From Camarhynchus parvulus (lineage: Eukaryota > Chordata > Aves > Passeriformes > Thraupidae): a DNA stretch of 64,000 nt. The notes below the pieces were generated by a model. It was not told the DNA's origin. It ran no database searches and saw only the letters and a program-made list of their open reading frames with translations. Made by a program: the position numbers and the translations under genes. The first letter of the stretch is position 1, and each line of letters opens with the position of its first letter. The stretch lies in assembly GCF_901933205.1 (NCBI RefSeq), contig NC_044574.1:17221733-17285732 (forward strand). The letters are read 5' to 3'. Shown piece by piece: positions 26,101 through 38,798 of this stretch.

Positions 26101-28263
26101 TCTTCTCATATGTGGATTATAAATTAATTAACTCATCTGACCAATGTGTTAATGACACCGTTCTGTGCTCTACCATTAATGTCTTCTATTTACAGAACAT
26201 GACTTTCAGGTCAAGGATGTAGAAATTCCCTGTTGTTCTATTTACTTAAAATAAACAAACAAACCCCTACTACTGCTCCTGCTGGCCTGCTTCACTTCAC
26301 AAAAAGAACATCCCCCTTGAGCTGACCAGCTGACAGCTCTGCTAAGTGCCTGATAAGCTGCCGGTCCTGGGTCACCACTGAGCGGGAACTTCGGAGCCGT
26401 GTAATGGGATTAGCTTTCCCACACCATTCCCAGAGAGCCCATTGTTGAAAGAGGAATAGTTTTATTGGTGGCAACAAGTCAAACACAAACCCTTGGCAAG
26501 TCAAAATAAGAAAAAATAAACAAACAAATGAAGTTTTGGCAGAATCTGGGATTTGGCCTATTTGAAATTTCTTTTTAAGCTGATGAAGAAGTTGACTGAT
26601 CTGGAATGGGCCACTACATTTACAATAGAGCTAAAGAGTAACACATTAAACACTCTTGTTTTGATAAATGATCTTTCATTACATCAAAGAGCTTGCTTTC
26701 TCAAAGATCCTAAATAAAAAATCCCAACCCAGCAACGCATCCTTGGGATGAGAGGGAAAAATACTAACTGCTAAACTTTCTGTGGAGGAGTCTTGAATTA
26801 GTCATTTTGTAGCTTTACAAGTACAAAATGCAGGGGATTTTTGTGATTTAAGGACATAATAATTTTCAATGCGCAAATTCCCTTTATTGGAGTATAAATG
26901 GTGCCTTGAGGGCACATAAATGCATTGAATTGGGCCTGGCAGAATCAGTTTTATTGTATTCTACTGTGCAGAAACAATTCTTTCAGTAAAATTGTCACAT
27001 GGCATTTTTCAGCCTGCTCAAGTTCAGTCTTGTTATTGTGAATTACTTTGTATTTGAGAGGTATATTCAAACATCTGTACTTAATAGTGTCTTGAACCTT
27101 TTCTTTTATAATCTAAAACGCCTCTTTTTTTTTGCTCTAGCCACTTTTGTGGCTCATATTTCCAGCATAAGCACTTTTCACAACTGTTGTCTAAATCCCA
27201 ATTTCATTTTCCAAATGATTAACAAAGTCTCCAAAGAGACTTATGGGAAATGGTATTTCCTAATTTGTTTTTCTAAGTCTTCTGTGGACCTTGTGTGTTT
27301 CCACTGTCTTGTTACCAACAGATTGAAATTGAAGATTTGATTGTCACCTCTGCTTTTTGGGGGTTTCTATTTTTCACGGTGAAGCTGTTGCCACATTTAT
27401 AGTTAAAATGCCTGTACATGTGCTTTTGGACCTTACACCTCTTCAGCATGGTGAACTTCTCACGGTTGTGTTAGTGATTATGGTATTTCACGTTTTGTTT
27501 ATGCACCAACCAAGCACCTGGGGAAATAGGGCATCATGTGGAGTCTTAAAACTTCACAAACTGAGAGGCTGGGTGAGCATTGCTGGAGCAGAGGTATCGC
27601 TGTAGGGATTAGCAAAAAGGTTATGCAGTGAAGACATACCTCTCAGCTGGAATTAATTTGGGAAGGCCTCATACAATATAGTGTAATTTTAAGTCTGAAA
27701 TATCTCAGGATCTTGTAAAAATAAGAATTTTCTCTTATTAAAATAACCATTGAACTTTCAGATTGCAGAGGATTTCTTGTACCTACAGCCCACACACCAG
27801 GAGCTGAAGAAATGCGGCGCTGAGCTGCAGTTAATAAGCCCAGTCAGACCTTGATGAGAGCTAATGAACTCCTACAGCTTCTTGCTGACTGTGTGGCACC
27901 ATGCAGCTTTCTTGCCATCCTTTTTTTTAATCATTTCAGGTCCAGGGGTGCAGTGTTGGGTAGTTGCTGGCATGAATCCACAGGCCTTATTAACACCAGA
28001 GCTCCTGCTCAGGGCAGTGCAGGCACACAGTGCCTCTGGACCCATGTTGGCTCGAGAAGCACTATGACATTTGAAGCTGCTCTATACCCAATTTCACAGG
28101 CTCCCAAGCACAGCTGATGCTCAAAACCCATCTCCCAGGATTTGCTCTACTAAGTGGTCAGGAAGCAGCTGTAAGACTGAAAAGGTCATAATTGCCTCAG
28201 TGTTAAGATTACCAAAGGACTTTGCCCACTGTGACAAACTATATAAAGAAGCAACTGCTCATC
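17171..28263. other. Intergenic desert, SLIT2 to the first LTR
   Basis: About 11 kb of AT-rich sequence with no coding exon, tRNA or rRNA that I can recognise on either strand. Small simple repeats only: poly(T) near 20,378-20,394, poly(T) and TTTTG repeats at about 20,555-20,617, and a short GT/TA run at about 22,372-22,391. The open frames present are short, not framed by convincing splice sites and not from any family I know. Confidence 0.6.
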
Positions 28264-28877
28264 TGTGACAACCAAAACACACCCCATTCTGAATATGTCT
28301 CCGTGAATTCCTGGATTTTTGGGCATTGAGCTACCTGACTGGAACTTGGGATGCGATAAAGGTGGTACTATTGTCTGATTAACTCAAATTAGGAAGAGGT
28401 AAACAAGCTGGGGGAGCACTGATAATGAACATAAAGAATCCACAAAGAAAGCCAACTCAGCAACTGTGCTGAAGTCAGCTCTGATTGAGTCCAGCAGGGA
28501 GAGGACACAGCCCACTGACTCAAAAGAAGAGGAAGACTGAGCATGGGACTAATTAGCGTTGGAAACAAGGGAATCATTTAACCAATAGAATAAGAGAACT
28601 GTGTACCCGATGAGAATTAATTCCTTTGTTTGCTAAAATTTATAAGTGGGGAGAAGTTTAGAGTGACCTCATCCCCACCACTAAGAACAGAAGACCAATG
28701 AGACGCTGTCTGGATCCATGGATAGCAATATCTTTCTACTTAATCCCCCCACTTTTTTCTATTTCCTTCTATCTCTCTCCACCTCATATTTACTTAACTA
28801 AAATCCATACCATTAATTTCAGCCTATGGTGTAGTTTGCACCTTAATTTGGGTAGAGACATCTCTCTAATAGTCATA
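28264..28877 (+). mobile_element. Probable solo LTR of an avian endogenous retrovirus
   Basis: A ~614-base segment whose ends are near inverted repeats (TGTGAC at 28,264 and GTCATA ending at 28,877). It resembles from memory the 3' part of an avian ERV LTR: a TATA-like TTTATAAG at about 28,639, then CCAATGAGACGCTGTCTGGA near 28,694, a C/T-rich stretch, and a final GTAGAGACATCTCTCTAATAG block. No internal retroviral genes flank it. The 6-bp flanks share only their last three bases (ATC), so target-site duplication is not clear. Confidence 0.6.
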
Positions 28878-31800
28878 AAAATCAGATCTTAACAGCAGTA
28901 CTCCAGAAAATTTTATTTGTACCTGTAAAACTGAAAGAAATAGTAATATATGCAGATTTTAAAGAGCATACATGTCAAAACTAGAGTATGTCGATATGTT
29001 TGGGTCTAACTGTCAGATTCAGATAAAGAGATTTTTCTCAGGAATAAAATATCTGGTGCTTGCTTGTCAAAACAGTGGACTAATCTTTTTTCATTTTCCT
29101 TGTGACAAGGTCCAGTGTCTGAGAGTACTAAGAAATGAAATATTACTGTCTGACATGTTCTTGTAAGTAAAAGACCAGTAAAACAACAAAAACTAAAGAG
29201 TAGGTTTAAATGGTCATTGCCTCTTCAATTTAAGAACAAACTATTAAATAATTTCCTAACTACTACTATCACTATCTAAAGCCAAAACATTAAAACAATT
29301 GAGTACAAAAATCACACTTTAGTGGAGAAGGTTGGTATAAAATATTATTATTTGTGTCAAAGAAATAATGTAAGTTCTGAATAGCCTCTCATGCAGCACT
29401 CATTGCCCCTGATGGATAATTAGTATTCAGCAAAAACCACAGGGCATTAAAATATTTATTCAAACTAGAATGTATCTAACCAGAATAAACAAAACAAACC
29501 AACCAACCAAAAAACCTCCAGTTGGTGACCTAATCTTCTCCCACAACCTTTCTCCACTGCTTGGGGAATGCACACAATATTTATCCTTTTGGGACTGTGC
29601 AAGGACACCGGTGTATTTACCACTATTTGTCCCTCATTGATTGCTTTGCTTTCCAAAATTATAACACCACTGTTTTCTCAAGTCATCTTTAGAACACTGT
29701 ACTAGATTGCAAGATTGAATTCCACACTAGAAGTGCTCATGGGATCCTTTCGGGATTCATGGTATATATGCTAAATAAAATAGATGGATGCACAGAAAGG
29801 AATAATACTGCAGGACTGAGTCTGCATTGCTCTCAAGAATATGTTATACCAATATATTCAGTGGGGCACTGCACTTTCTAGATTGGGCTGGCAAAGGACA
29901 TAGTAACATTTCAGTTTTGTGGATGGAAATCTACACAACCAGTGGCTGATGGGAGCATTTGAGAGTCAGCCTAGAGCAGGAAACAGACTGAAATGGCCTG
30001 AAAATAGACTATAGTCCTGAAACTTGCACCTATTTTCAGAGTAGGAAAAGAAGTAAATAAATAAAGGAAATAGTAGTGAAGGAGGATAACAGGAGTGGGG
30101 TCTTCCCACGGTGGGGTCTTCCACGTGGAGTAAAATTTCCATGTATAGTGTGAATCAGCTGACAGTCATAAAGCAGACTCTGGCCCACTGCAGACGGAAG
30201 TGCTTTGCATTACAGTTTAGAAAAACTGCCACAATTTAAACTAACTGCAGTTTTACAGAATGTCTAGAAAAGTTAAAACCTAAATAAGTTTAGGGCTTTA
30301 GGAACAAAGAAATGGTATTCAGATTCTGAGAAGTGACTTGTATTTTTCATTATCCGGTCAAAAAAAAAGCTAAAATATGTGAGATGACATAAACTTGTGC
30401 TGCTCATGATACAACCTTGAAAAATCTTGAGCAGAAGAACTATTTGACAAGAAATAAAATTAGTTCATAGCAAATACTCAACCATCATTAAAAAGGTGAG
30501 GGTGAGCTGCAAGACTCCTTGTCAGGCTACTGTGAATAATAATAGTCTCCTGAGGTTCAGCAGGAGAACTCCCCATGACAGAAATCCATTGAAAACTTCT
30601 GAATATGCTGCAGTCATTCCTGGCTCAGGATGTTACTGAATGGCAAAAGGCTGAAAGCTGGAAGAATACTCATGAGAAGTATTATGTACAGTTGCCTCAT
30701 TTTGTGTAGTCTTCCCTGAACACCCTCTTCAGCTCTCTCAGGCTGAACACTCAATGAACAGACAATATGATGCATTAATCTTTGATTTCCCCAGTGTTCA
30801 ATTCAACAAAAGTTAGAATGTGCAATAGTTTTGAAATTATATTTTCTGTGAGATGGCAAGTTCACAGTATTGACATACACAGTTCTTTTGTGAAGAGAAT
30901 TAACTTTCAGACTTGAAGCTGATAGGAAATGCACTGGCCACTTGTCCATGCCTCGTCTCATGGCAAATAAGTGACCTGGCAGGCTCTTGGGAAGTTCCCT
31001 CTTTTGCCTCCCACTGTGTGTATCTGTAAGTGTTTATCCTACAGAATTTACCAAGTTTCCAGACTCTTGCATTCTTAGCCTTTCTGAGAGCACCACTACT
31101 CTTTTCAGCCTACTCTTGAGATTAGTTTCATGCCCACAAGGACATCAGCTTGAGGTTCTCCAGTCAACCCACATAGGGGGCACTTCTATGCCGGCATCCA
31201 GCAACAGCAGGGCAGCCTGCAGCTGAATAGTGCAGTGAGGTACTCATTCCCCACATTTTCCCTTACCATCCTTTCCTTTTTCTTCCTCAAAAATACACAT
31301 GCTCATATTCTACTATTTCAAATACAGACTGCAGACCCCCTTTTCCTCTAGTTAATTATGTATTTTCTCTAGCCTCTACTTTCACTTACCCAGACTCTTC
31401 TCATATCAAAGTGTAGAACTATGGAAAACCAAAATTCTGTCTGAATTACAGGAACTACAATCCATGAACAGATGAAGTCTAAAAGACATGAGTTTGAAAA
31501 GATTGGTGTGCTCTGCTTGCATGTCACCTCCAATAACCTCATTTTTAATTCTGCCCCCAACCTTCTATATTCACTGCATTCTTTCTCACTGCAACTTCTG
31601 TGCACTGTCCCCACTATCCTCTCTCCTCCCCCTACCTCCCAACTCCTTTTTTTTTTCCCTTTTACAAAGATGTTTCAAATCGTCCCCCTCCAAAATCCAG
31701 TGGCAGAGCAAGAGACAGCAGGGCAGCCTTCCTCCCCCACTTGCTACTCCTGTGTGGCAGGGATAGAGGGGATGTTACTGAACCACTTTCTGAATGGAGA

Positions 31801-34800
31801 TGCTATGAAAACTGTTCATCACTACCTTCAATTCTATCCTTATTATTTAGTCATGACTTGCCACAACTCACCACCATCTCTACAGCCAGTACTTCTAGGC
31901 TGTTACCGACTTGAATTGAGTCTTATGAACCTTAAGCCTGTCTTTCAAACCTTCTCTACATCTTAAGCAAAGATATTTTTCCTACCATGCCTGGACTTGT
32001 TATCTCAAGTGCCAGCTGTGCTTGCTGTGTGGGAGACATGACATGCTTTTGCGGTGCAGTGCTTCCAAGCTGCATGTGCCTCGAGCCTGATGCCTTCTGC
32101 AGCTCTCTGCTATGTCTGATCCAGCAAAGGGAACCTCATGGACTCTGGCAAAAGCTGAAAGGTCTGTGAATGTTGTGAAAGACTACGTTGCACCTAGCTA
32201 CAGCTTCTGCAGAGATGCATTTGGTGAGCCAGCACAGTTAGACCTCTTCCCCAGTATGTTCTCTGCAGAGCAAGTAGTGCCAGGTACATAGGTTTATTCC
32301 TGCAGTTGGGAAGAAAAAACAAACAAACAAAAAGGAAGAAAGAAAGTAGAAGACAATTAAGGGAAGAAATACTATTGTGATGCCTTGTAAATTAGCTGAG
32401 GACTTTTTTGTATTTATTATTATTTGCATTATTCTGTCAAGGGCTATGATGTCCAGTACACTTGCTAAACTTGCTCGTAGTTAATACTTTATACACTGCT
32501 ACTGATCTGTGCCCTAGAGTGGGATAAAACTGGTAAAAAAATTCCTATCAAAGAACATATTTTCTCTGACAAGTGAACTATAAAATACATTTTCATTTAA
32601 TAGACTCCTCCATTTTGCCATCTTTGATATTTAAAGTAAAGAAAAACTATGACTTTTCCCTTGTTTGTTCTTCTGAATGGAGGCTGCAGAATGCAGAGCA
32701 GCAGCTATCTGAGAGGAAGCACAGAACTGGGAAGGAAAGAGAGGGAATCATTGCCACCGAGTGGGAAAACACAAAACTGCAGCACGTGTCTCAACTGATT
32801 TGGGGTTTTTTTCTCTATTCAACTCTGATGAGAAAAACATGTCAATCAGCCCTCACAGCAGCACCCTGAAAATTAGGTGCAAGTTTTCAACTTTGCTTAA
32901 TTATTTCCCTCAGCAGAATTTAAAGTATATTTATCCTGCCTTAGAAATTTAGTAGGAAGTGGTTTTTTTTCAAATAATTATAGAAAAGTCATCTAGTGAC
33001 TACTGTTAGAGCTCATTCATGTCTGTCTTCCATTTAAATAATATTATTCAATGAAAAAGTTTTCTATTTTTCTTAAAATCGAATTCCAAGTTCACAAAAA
33101 TCAGCAGGAAGAGAATAATGGCATCCTCTGCAGGGCAAAGAGAAAGGTTACACAACTAATATTTTTTTTATTTGCATGGGGGGGCATGTATCGTATTAGA
33201 TAAAAGTACCTGCAATATAAAATAGTGGTGAACATTTCTCAATGCTCCCAAAGTTGTGATAGTCATCTTTTAATACCCAGTTCATTTTTTAAAAGTAGAT
33301 TCTGATTTATAATGAGAACCTGTCTTTTCTAGTTCTTTCGCTTTTTCTGTGATGTAAAGTACTACTTCATCTTCAGGATTACTATGGTCACAGATACATT
33401 CTTTCATTCTGTTTCTACTTAAAAATACTTCCACTGTTTACTGAAGAAAAAAGTTAACAAAAATTTGTACTCTGGGAAAATTTAGGCTATCATTGCTATG
33501 CCCTAAAGCAATTGAGAATAATACTTGGATATATCACAATGTGTTTGTCAGGTTTGAGAGGCAGCAGAGCCTGGGTTCAAGTCTGTACAAATCAGGCAAA
33601 AGAAGACTTCCGAAACCCAGTGAGCCTTCTAGCACTGCTCTCAAAACCTTTTGTCAGCTTTGAAAACTTGGATAATTGTAAAATTCAGAGAAGAATTCAC
33701 AAATATATATCCAACTCCCCCTCTTCCTTCCCCAGTTGTCTGTCAACTACTTTTCTCTGAAACTGCAGCTTTTTTCTAAATATTTTCCGTGAGTTAGTGG
33801 TGGTCACCACCAGGTCATCTTTGGTACTTTTTTTGAGTCTTCTTCTTAGCTGTTTAACTATTGAAATGCTCTTATTAAGACTCCTGAGAAAAATTAGGAA
33901 TGAAGATTCCAGGGAACAACAGGAAATCAAGTATCATAAAACTCTAATTTAGAGACTCGAAGAAGTGGAGGTTCCTAATTCTTTATTTTTTGACTATACT
34001 TTTGGGAATGGATCTCTCCTGTAAAAAAGCAAAGTACTTTCACAGAAGTAGCTGTGATTTTGCCAGCATCTGGTTGACGATATGGAATAAATTGTCCTTC
34101 CTGAGCAATTGGCATCACCAGAACTGATATCACCATTATTAATGGTGATATGAAAAGTTAGAAGGATCGGGAAAAACCCAAATTCTGACATTTTAATACT
34201 AATTTCATTTTTTAAGGTATTACGGTTCACTGAAGGATGGGTATAATTGGTCTACTTTGATTCCTGGTAGTACTAGGAGGAGACAGAAACATTGGTTCTG
34301 TGTGGCCATGGGTAAAAGATGAATACAAGTATAAGTGGGTCATTGCAGAGCAGCTTTAAATACTTCAATATGTAAAGAAAAGCGGAGCAATGATGAGTCA
34401 GCATCTTTGCATCTATATGGACATAAATTTCTTTGACTCACTCAATGTTCATGGAAAAACCTGATAATTTCAGATCAGCAGGATATCCTTGAGGGTAATC
34501 AAAAACCTGAGGTGGAATTTAATTACAGTTGTCCATGCAACTACTTGATTGTGCTCAGCCTTGCATCCTCATTCACAAATCATACCCAAAGCAGTAGGTC
34601 TGCACACTGACAGTACGCTGTACTCTGTGTGTGTGTGATACCCACTAGGAATCTCATTAGGTTTGTAAATTTGGGGGTCATACCTGTATGAATTTATGTT
34701 ACTCTGAAACGTCAAAACCTGACCTGTGGGTCAGTCCGTTTCTTGGGACCTTGCCTCTGAGTTTTATGCAGGACTTTGATCTGCTAATTCAACATCCTTA

Positions 34801-37079
34801 CAGCATCTTAGCACTTAATAATAGGCAATCAAATAACTTCTGGTGTATTACAGAAAAAGAGTAAGCAATCCAGTATAATCAATGGGCTGTTATCCAGAAT
34901 TGTTCAACTGAAGTGAGCTGTTTCACACCAATTTTCACTGAAGATAAAAGGGCAGATTCACAGGTCCATCAGCTTCACAGGCACTGAACTAATCATCTGA
35001 TGCAAGGCTTCTCAAAGGAAGTGCCTGGAGCATTCAATCTTTGCAGACAAACCTGAAAACTACAATTAGGTGTCTACAATCTGTTCTGTAGCTCATATTT
35101 ATTGCCAAACACTGTAAAGTAACTCCTCTTTTATAGAGGACTATTTAAAAAGGAGCAGAGTGGTTAAGTCAGGATAAAAGTTTTGTGGAATGATATTTGA
35201 AGACTATCTAAGTAACATACTCCTAGAATTCAGTTTAAACTTGCACTTTTTAAGAGACCAGAGGGAAATTCTAAGGATTCTGGAGAAATGAAAGGAATTA
35301 CCAAATAGACTGAGGAAACATGTTTTATTCTTTTACTGCTCTTACTAGTTTGCAAGTTGTTGGTGCCCAGCTGTGGTTAAAATTGCACTTGGTTTATTAA
35401 CTTCTAAAATAATCTCAAATGAAAATATGTGCTTTTGTGTTATTACATGAATATTTAGGACTATAGTAAGATGTAAAATGAGTCAATTTTTAAGTTTGTT
35501 GTTAATCTCTTTCTTGTATTTAGAAAAATATAACAAACAAATCAGCAGAAACCACTTATTGTCTAACAGAAAAGCTGCTACAAATAGAGACGGAAATGTT
35601 GACAATGCAAATTAATAAAATTATGACAAAAAATAAAGTATCAACTCCCTTACTTCCACATTCAAAAGCCTGCACTTGTCAAGAAATATTCTCCCCATAA
35701 TTTCTCAACTGGCTCTGGCAACATGCCAAGTGTAAACCATGGCAAATTAGCTTAACAAAGGTGTAAATATGCTCAGACAAAAAGATCTAACACGTGACTC
35801 GTTTATATGATGTTCTTTCAATGAGCCTAATTCCAAGAAGCCTCAGTTGTAACTTCATAAGCCTCAGAATTCATTTGGCATTGGTGAATTCTCCCGCTCA
35901 GTAATTAATTACTTAGCTGTGACTAATGAAAAAAGAAGTCAAATTGCATATTGGTTTTATCAGAAGTTATAGGTAATTAATTAATCATTGGTTCTATTTA
36001 AACTGGTCAAGTATTATCATGAAAATTAGGTAATCACTGCTGAGTTAACCTCCATTTTCATGTTCTATATGCTCAACTGAACACACAAACATAAAAGTTT
36101 CTTTTCATTAGAAATACTCTTTGAAAATTATTCATATTTTTGTCTTTAGTTATTTTCAAGCATTTAGGAAGGTTTATGGCAGTTAAATTTAAAAAACCTA
36201 AAATGCATAAAGAAGAAACTCATAAGAGCTGGAGTTGATGCTACATAAATATAACATAATAAATAGTGGGTCATTACACCCTATTTAACATTACAAACTG
36301 GTATCATCATGATGAATAAAAATGCTAAAATTTGTCATGTTTTGTTGATCCATACTGTGATCATATTTTTCCTCCTAAATTGTCCATCCACCAAGTATGT
36401 TTAAAATGTCACAGACTATTTCTTATTACAACTATCAAAAACAGTAAGACACAGTATGAAAAGCATTTTATTTTAAATAAATATGTTTTATTACAAGTAT
36501 TTTGACCCATATTCCCCATGTCTGTAGTAAAGGAGAAAATCCAAGGCCAGTTAGAATAATGAAGAAACTACTTAAGGAGCAGGGGACCTGCAAATGGATA
36601 GGACAGGTGTAATAAACACCATTTTAAGATCATACTATAGGAACCAGAAAGGACTGAAAGGGTGTTAAACCTTAGGACTTCTCTTTTCCTAGCTCTTAAA
36701 ATATCACGCCAGTTAGAAAAAAAAAATATATAAGGATACAGTTTCCTCCTATTCTGCTCCAGGAATTTAGGATCATTTTAGCCGGTATTTCTGCCACGTG
36801 GGAGGATCAAGGCCACCCAGAACAGCAGCACTCAGGTGGCTGAGCCTTACACACACCCAAAACACCATGAAGAGCAAGACTTCCTGTGGTACCACACGCA
36901 CTACAGTACCCTGACATTCTCTTATACTGCATTTTAAGGAAAAATATTGGACTCAGAACTACGCACTGTTGTTGCATACAGACTAGAGTGCTCCTTGTCC
37001 TTTTCCAACCCAGTTGATTCTGAAATGCCTTGACCTCAGGGGGAGTTTGTGGTTTAGAAGATGAAAACCTTAGGTGCAA
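28878..37079. other. Intergenic desert, LTR to telomere-motif array
   Basis: About 8 kb of AT-rich non-coding sequence. No gene or RNA gene recognised. A homeodomain-motif-rich stretch at about 35,690-36,060 is noted separately as a possible conserved regulatory element. The last ~250 bases before the array are ordinary sequence. Confidence 0.55.
35690..36060. promoter_or_regulatory. Candidate regulatory element rich in TAATTA motifs
   Basis: Contains GTAATTAATTAC at 35,901-35,912 (a perfect palindrome) and GGTAATTAATTAATC at about 35,973, plus several isolated TAAT cores, in a stretch free of simple repeats. TAATTA is the core site of many homeodomain proteins. No conservation data are available to me; this is a guess based on motif density. 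Confidence 0.2.
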
Positions 37080-37200
37080 CCTTAACCCAAACCCTGGCCT
37101 AGGGCTGCTACCAAGGAAAAGGCCATGGATGCAGCAGTGTTGGGGCAGACTTGAACTCCCTTTGGAATGCCTTTCGCAACTGCAGTGTGCCTCGAGCTCT

Positions 37201-38170
37201 GAGATTTGTACTTTACCTGCCTAGGGTTCGTGTTAAGGTTACGCCTAGGGTTAGGGTTTTAAAGAAGAAAGCCCCGAACTGCAGGCAGAGTGCAGCTGCC
37301 GCAGGCATCCCAAGGGGATCAACAACATGGCTGCCTCCACGGTTTGTTCCTTGGGAGCAGCCCTAGGCCAGGGCTGCTTTTCCTGCCTAGGGTTAGGGTT
37401 AGGGTTACACCTAGAGTAAGCCTCTCAGAAACCACAAAGCCCGGAGCTCCACGCACACTGCAGCTGCAAAAGGCATCCCAAGGGGAGCGCAAACCGGCCA
37501 CAACCTGCCTGCCTCCATGGCTTTTTCCTTGGGACCAACCCTAACCCTAGGCTGATTTACCTGCCTAGGGTTAGGGTTGGGGTTAGGGTTAGGGTTACGC
37601 CTAGGGTTAGGGTTTTTTAAACCAGGAAGCCCCAAGCACCAGGCACAGTGCAGCTGCAAAAGGCATCCCAAGTGGAGCGCAAAACTGCCACAACATGCCT
37701 GCCTCCACAGATTTTTCCGTGGGGCCATCCCTAACCCTAGCCTGATTTACCTGCCCATGGTTAGGCTTAGGGTTAGGGTTAGGGTTACACCTAGGGTTAG
37801 CATCTCGGAAACCACAATGCCCAGACTTCCAGGCACACAGCAGCTGCGAAAGGCATCCCAAGGGGTGCGCAAAAGTGGCACAACATGGCTGCCTCCATCG
37901 ATTTTTCCCTGGCACAATTCCCGAACCTCGGCTTCTTCCTGCCTAGGGTTAGGGTTAGGGTTATGCCTAGGGTTAGGGTTTTTTCTAGCAGAAAGCCCCG
38001 AGCTCCACGCACATTGCAAATGCAAATGGCATCCCAAGGGGAGCAAAAAAGTGCCACAACATGGCTGCCTCTTCATCTATTTCCTTCAGACCATCCCTAA
38101 CCCTAGGCTGATTTACCTGCCTCACGTTAGGGTTGGGTTAGGGTTCCGCCTAGGTTTAGAGTTGGCAAGG
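37201..38170 (+). repeat. First copy of a ~1-kb collinear block inside the array
   Basis: This block is repeated at 38,799-39,768. Landmarks at both ends of the copies (GAGATTTGTACTTTACCTGC, and GGGTTCCGCCTAGGTTTAGAG near the end) are offset by the same 1598 bases, so the copies have no net insertion or deletion. Differences are scattered substitutions. Confidence 0.9.
37535..37580. repeat. Perfect 18-bp hairpin at a unit boundary
   Basis: The left arm 37,535-37,552 (CCAACCCTAACCCTAGGC) is the exact reverse complement of the right arm 37,563-37,580, separated by the 10-base loop TGATTTACCT. The same structure recurs at 39,133-39,178, and less perfect versions occur at the other boundaries. 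One arm is C-rich telomeric and the other G-rich telomeric. Confidence 0.95.
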
Positions 38171-38798
38171 AAAAAGCTGTGGAGGCAGCCATGTTGTGCC
38201 ACTTTTGCGCACCCCTTGGGATGCCTTTTGCAGCGGCACTGTGCCTGGAGCTCAGGACGTCCTAGTTTAAAAACCCCTAACCCTAGGCGAAACCCTAATC
38301 CTAACCCTAGGCAGGTAAATCAGCCTAGGGTTAGGGATGGTCCCAAGGGAAAAGCTGTGGAGATAGCCATGTTGTGGCAGTTTTGCGCTCCCCTTGGGAT
38401 GCCTTTTGCAGCTGCACTGTGCCTGGAGCTCAGGACATCCTAGTTTAAAAATCCCTAACCCTAGACGTAACCCTAACCCTAACCCCAACCCTAACCCTAG
38501 GCAGGTAAATCAGCCTAGGTTTAGGGTTGGTCCCAAAGAAAAACCATGGAGGCAGAGATGTTGTGCCACTTTTGCGCTCCCCTTGGGATGCCTTTTGCAG
38601 CTGCATTGTGCCTGGAACTCTGGACGTCCTAGTTTAAAAAACCCTCACCCTAGGCGTAACCCCAACCATAACCCTAGGCAGGTAAATCAGCCTAGGGTTA
38701 GGGATGGTCCCAAGGGAAAAGCTGTGGAGATAGCCATGTTGTGGCACTTTTGCGCTCCCCTTGGGATGCCTTCGCAGCTGCAGTGGGCCTCGAGCTCT

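Noticed and set aside
31472..31966. A 164-codon plus-strand frame in the desert
   Set aside because: No domain recognised; it overlaps other equally long frames and has a biased pyrimidine-rich stretch (about 31,590-31,665) that explains the lack of stops.
37577..38443. A 288-codon open frame (+), the longest in the window, rich in R, V, G and N/P
   Set aside because: It reads straight through the telomere-motif array: GLGLGLRLG and NPNPNPRQ runs are the G-rich and C-rich telomeric motif in translation. Frames of the same kind appear on both strands and in both duplicate blocks.
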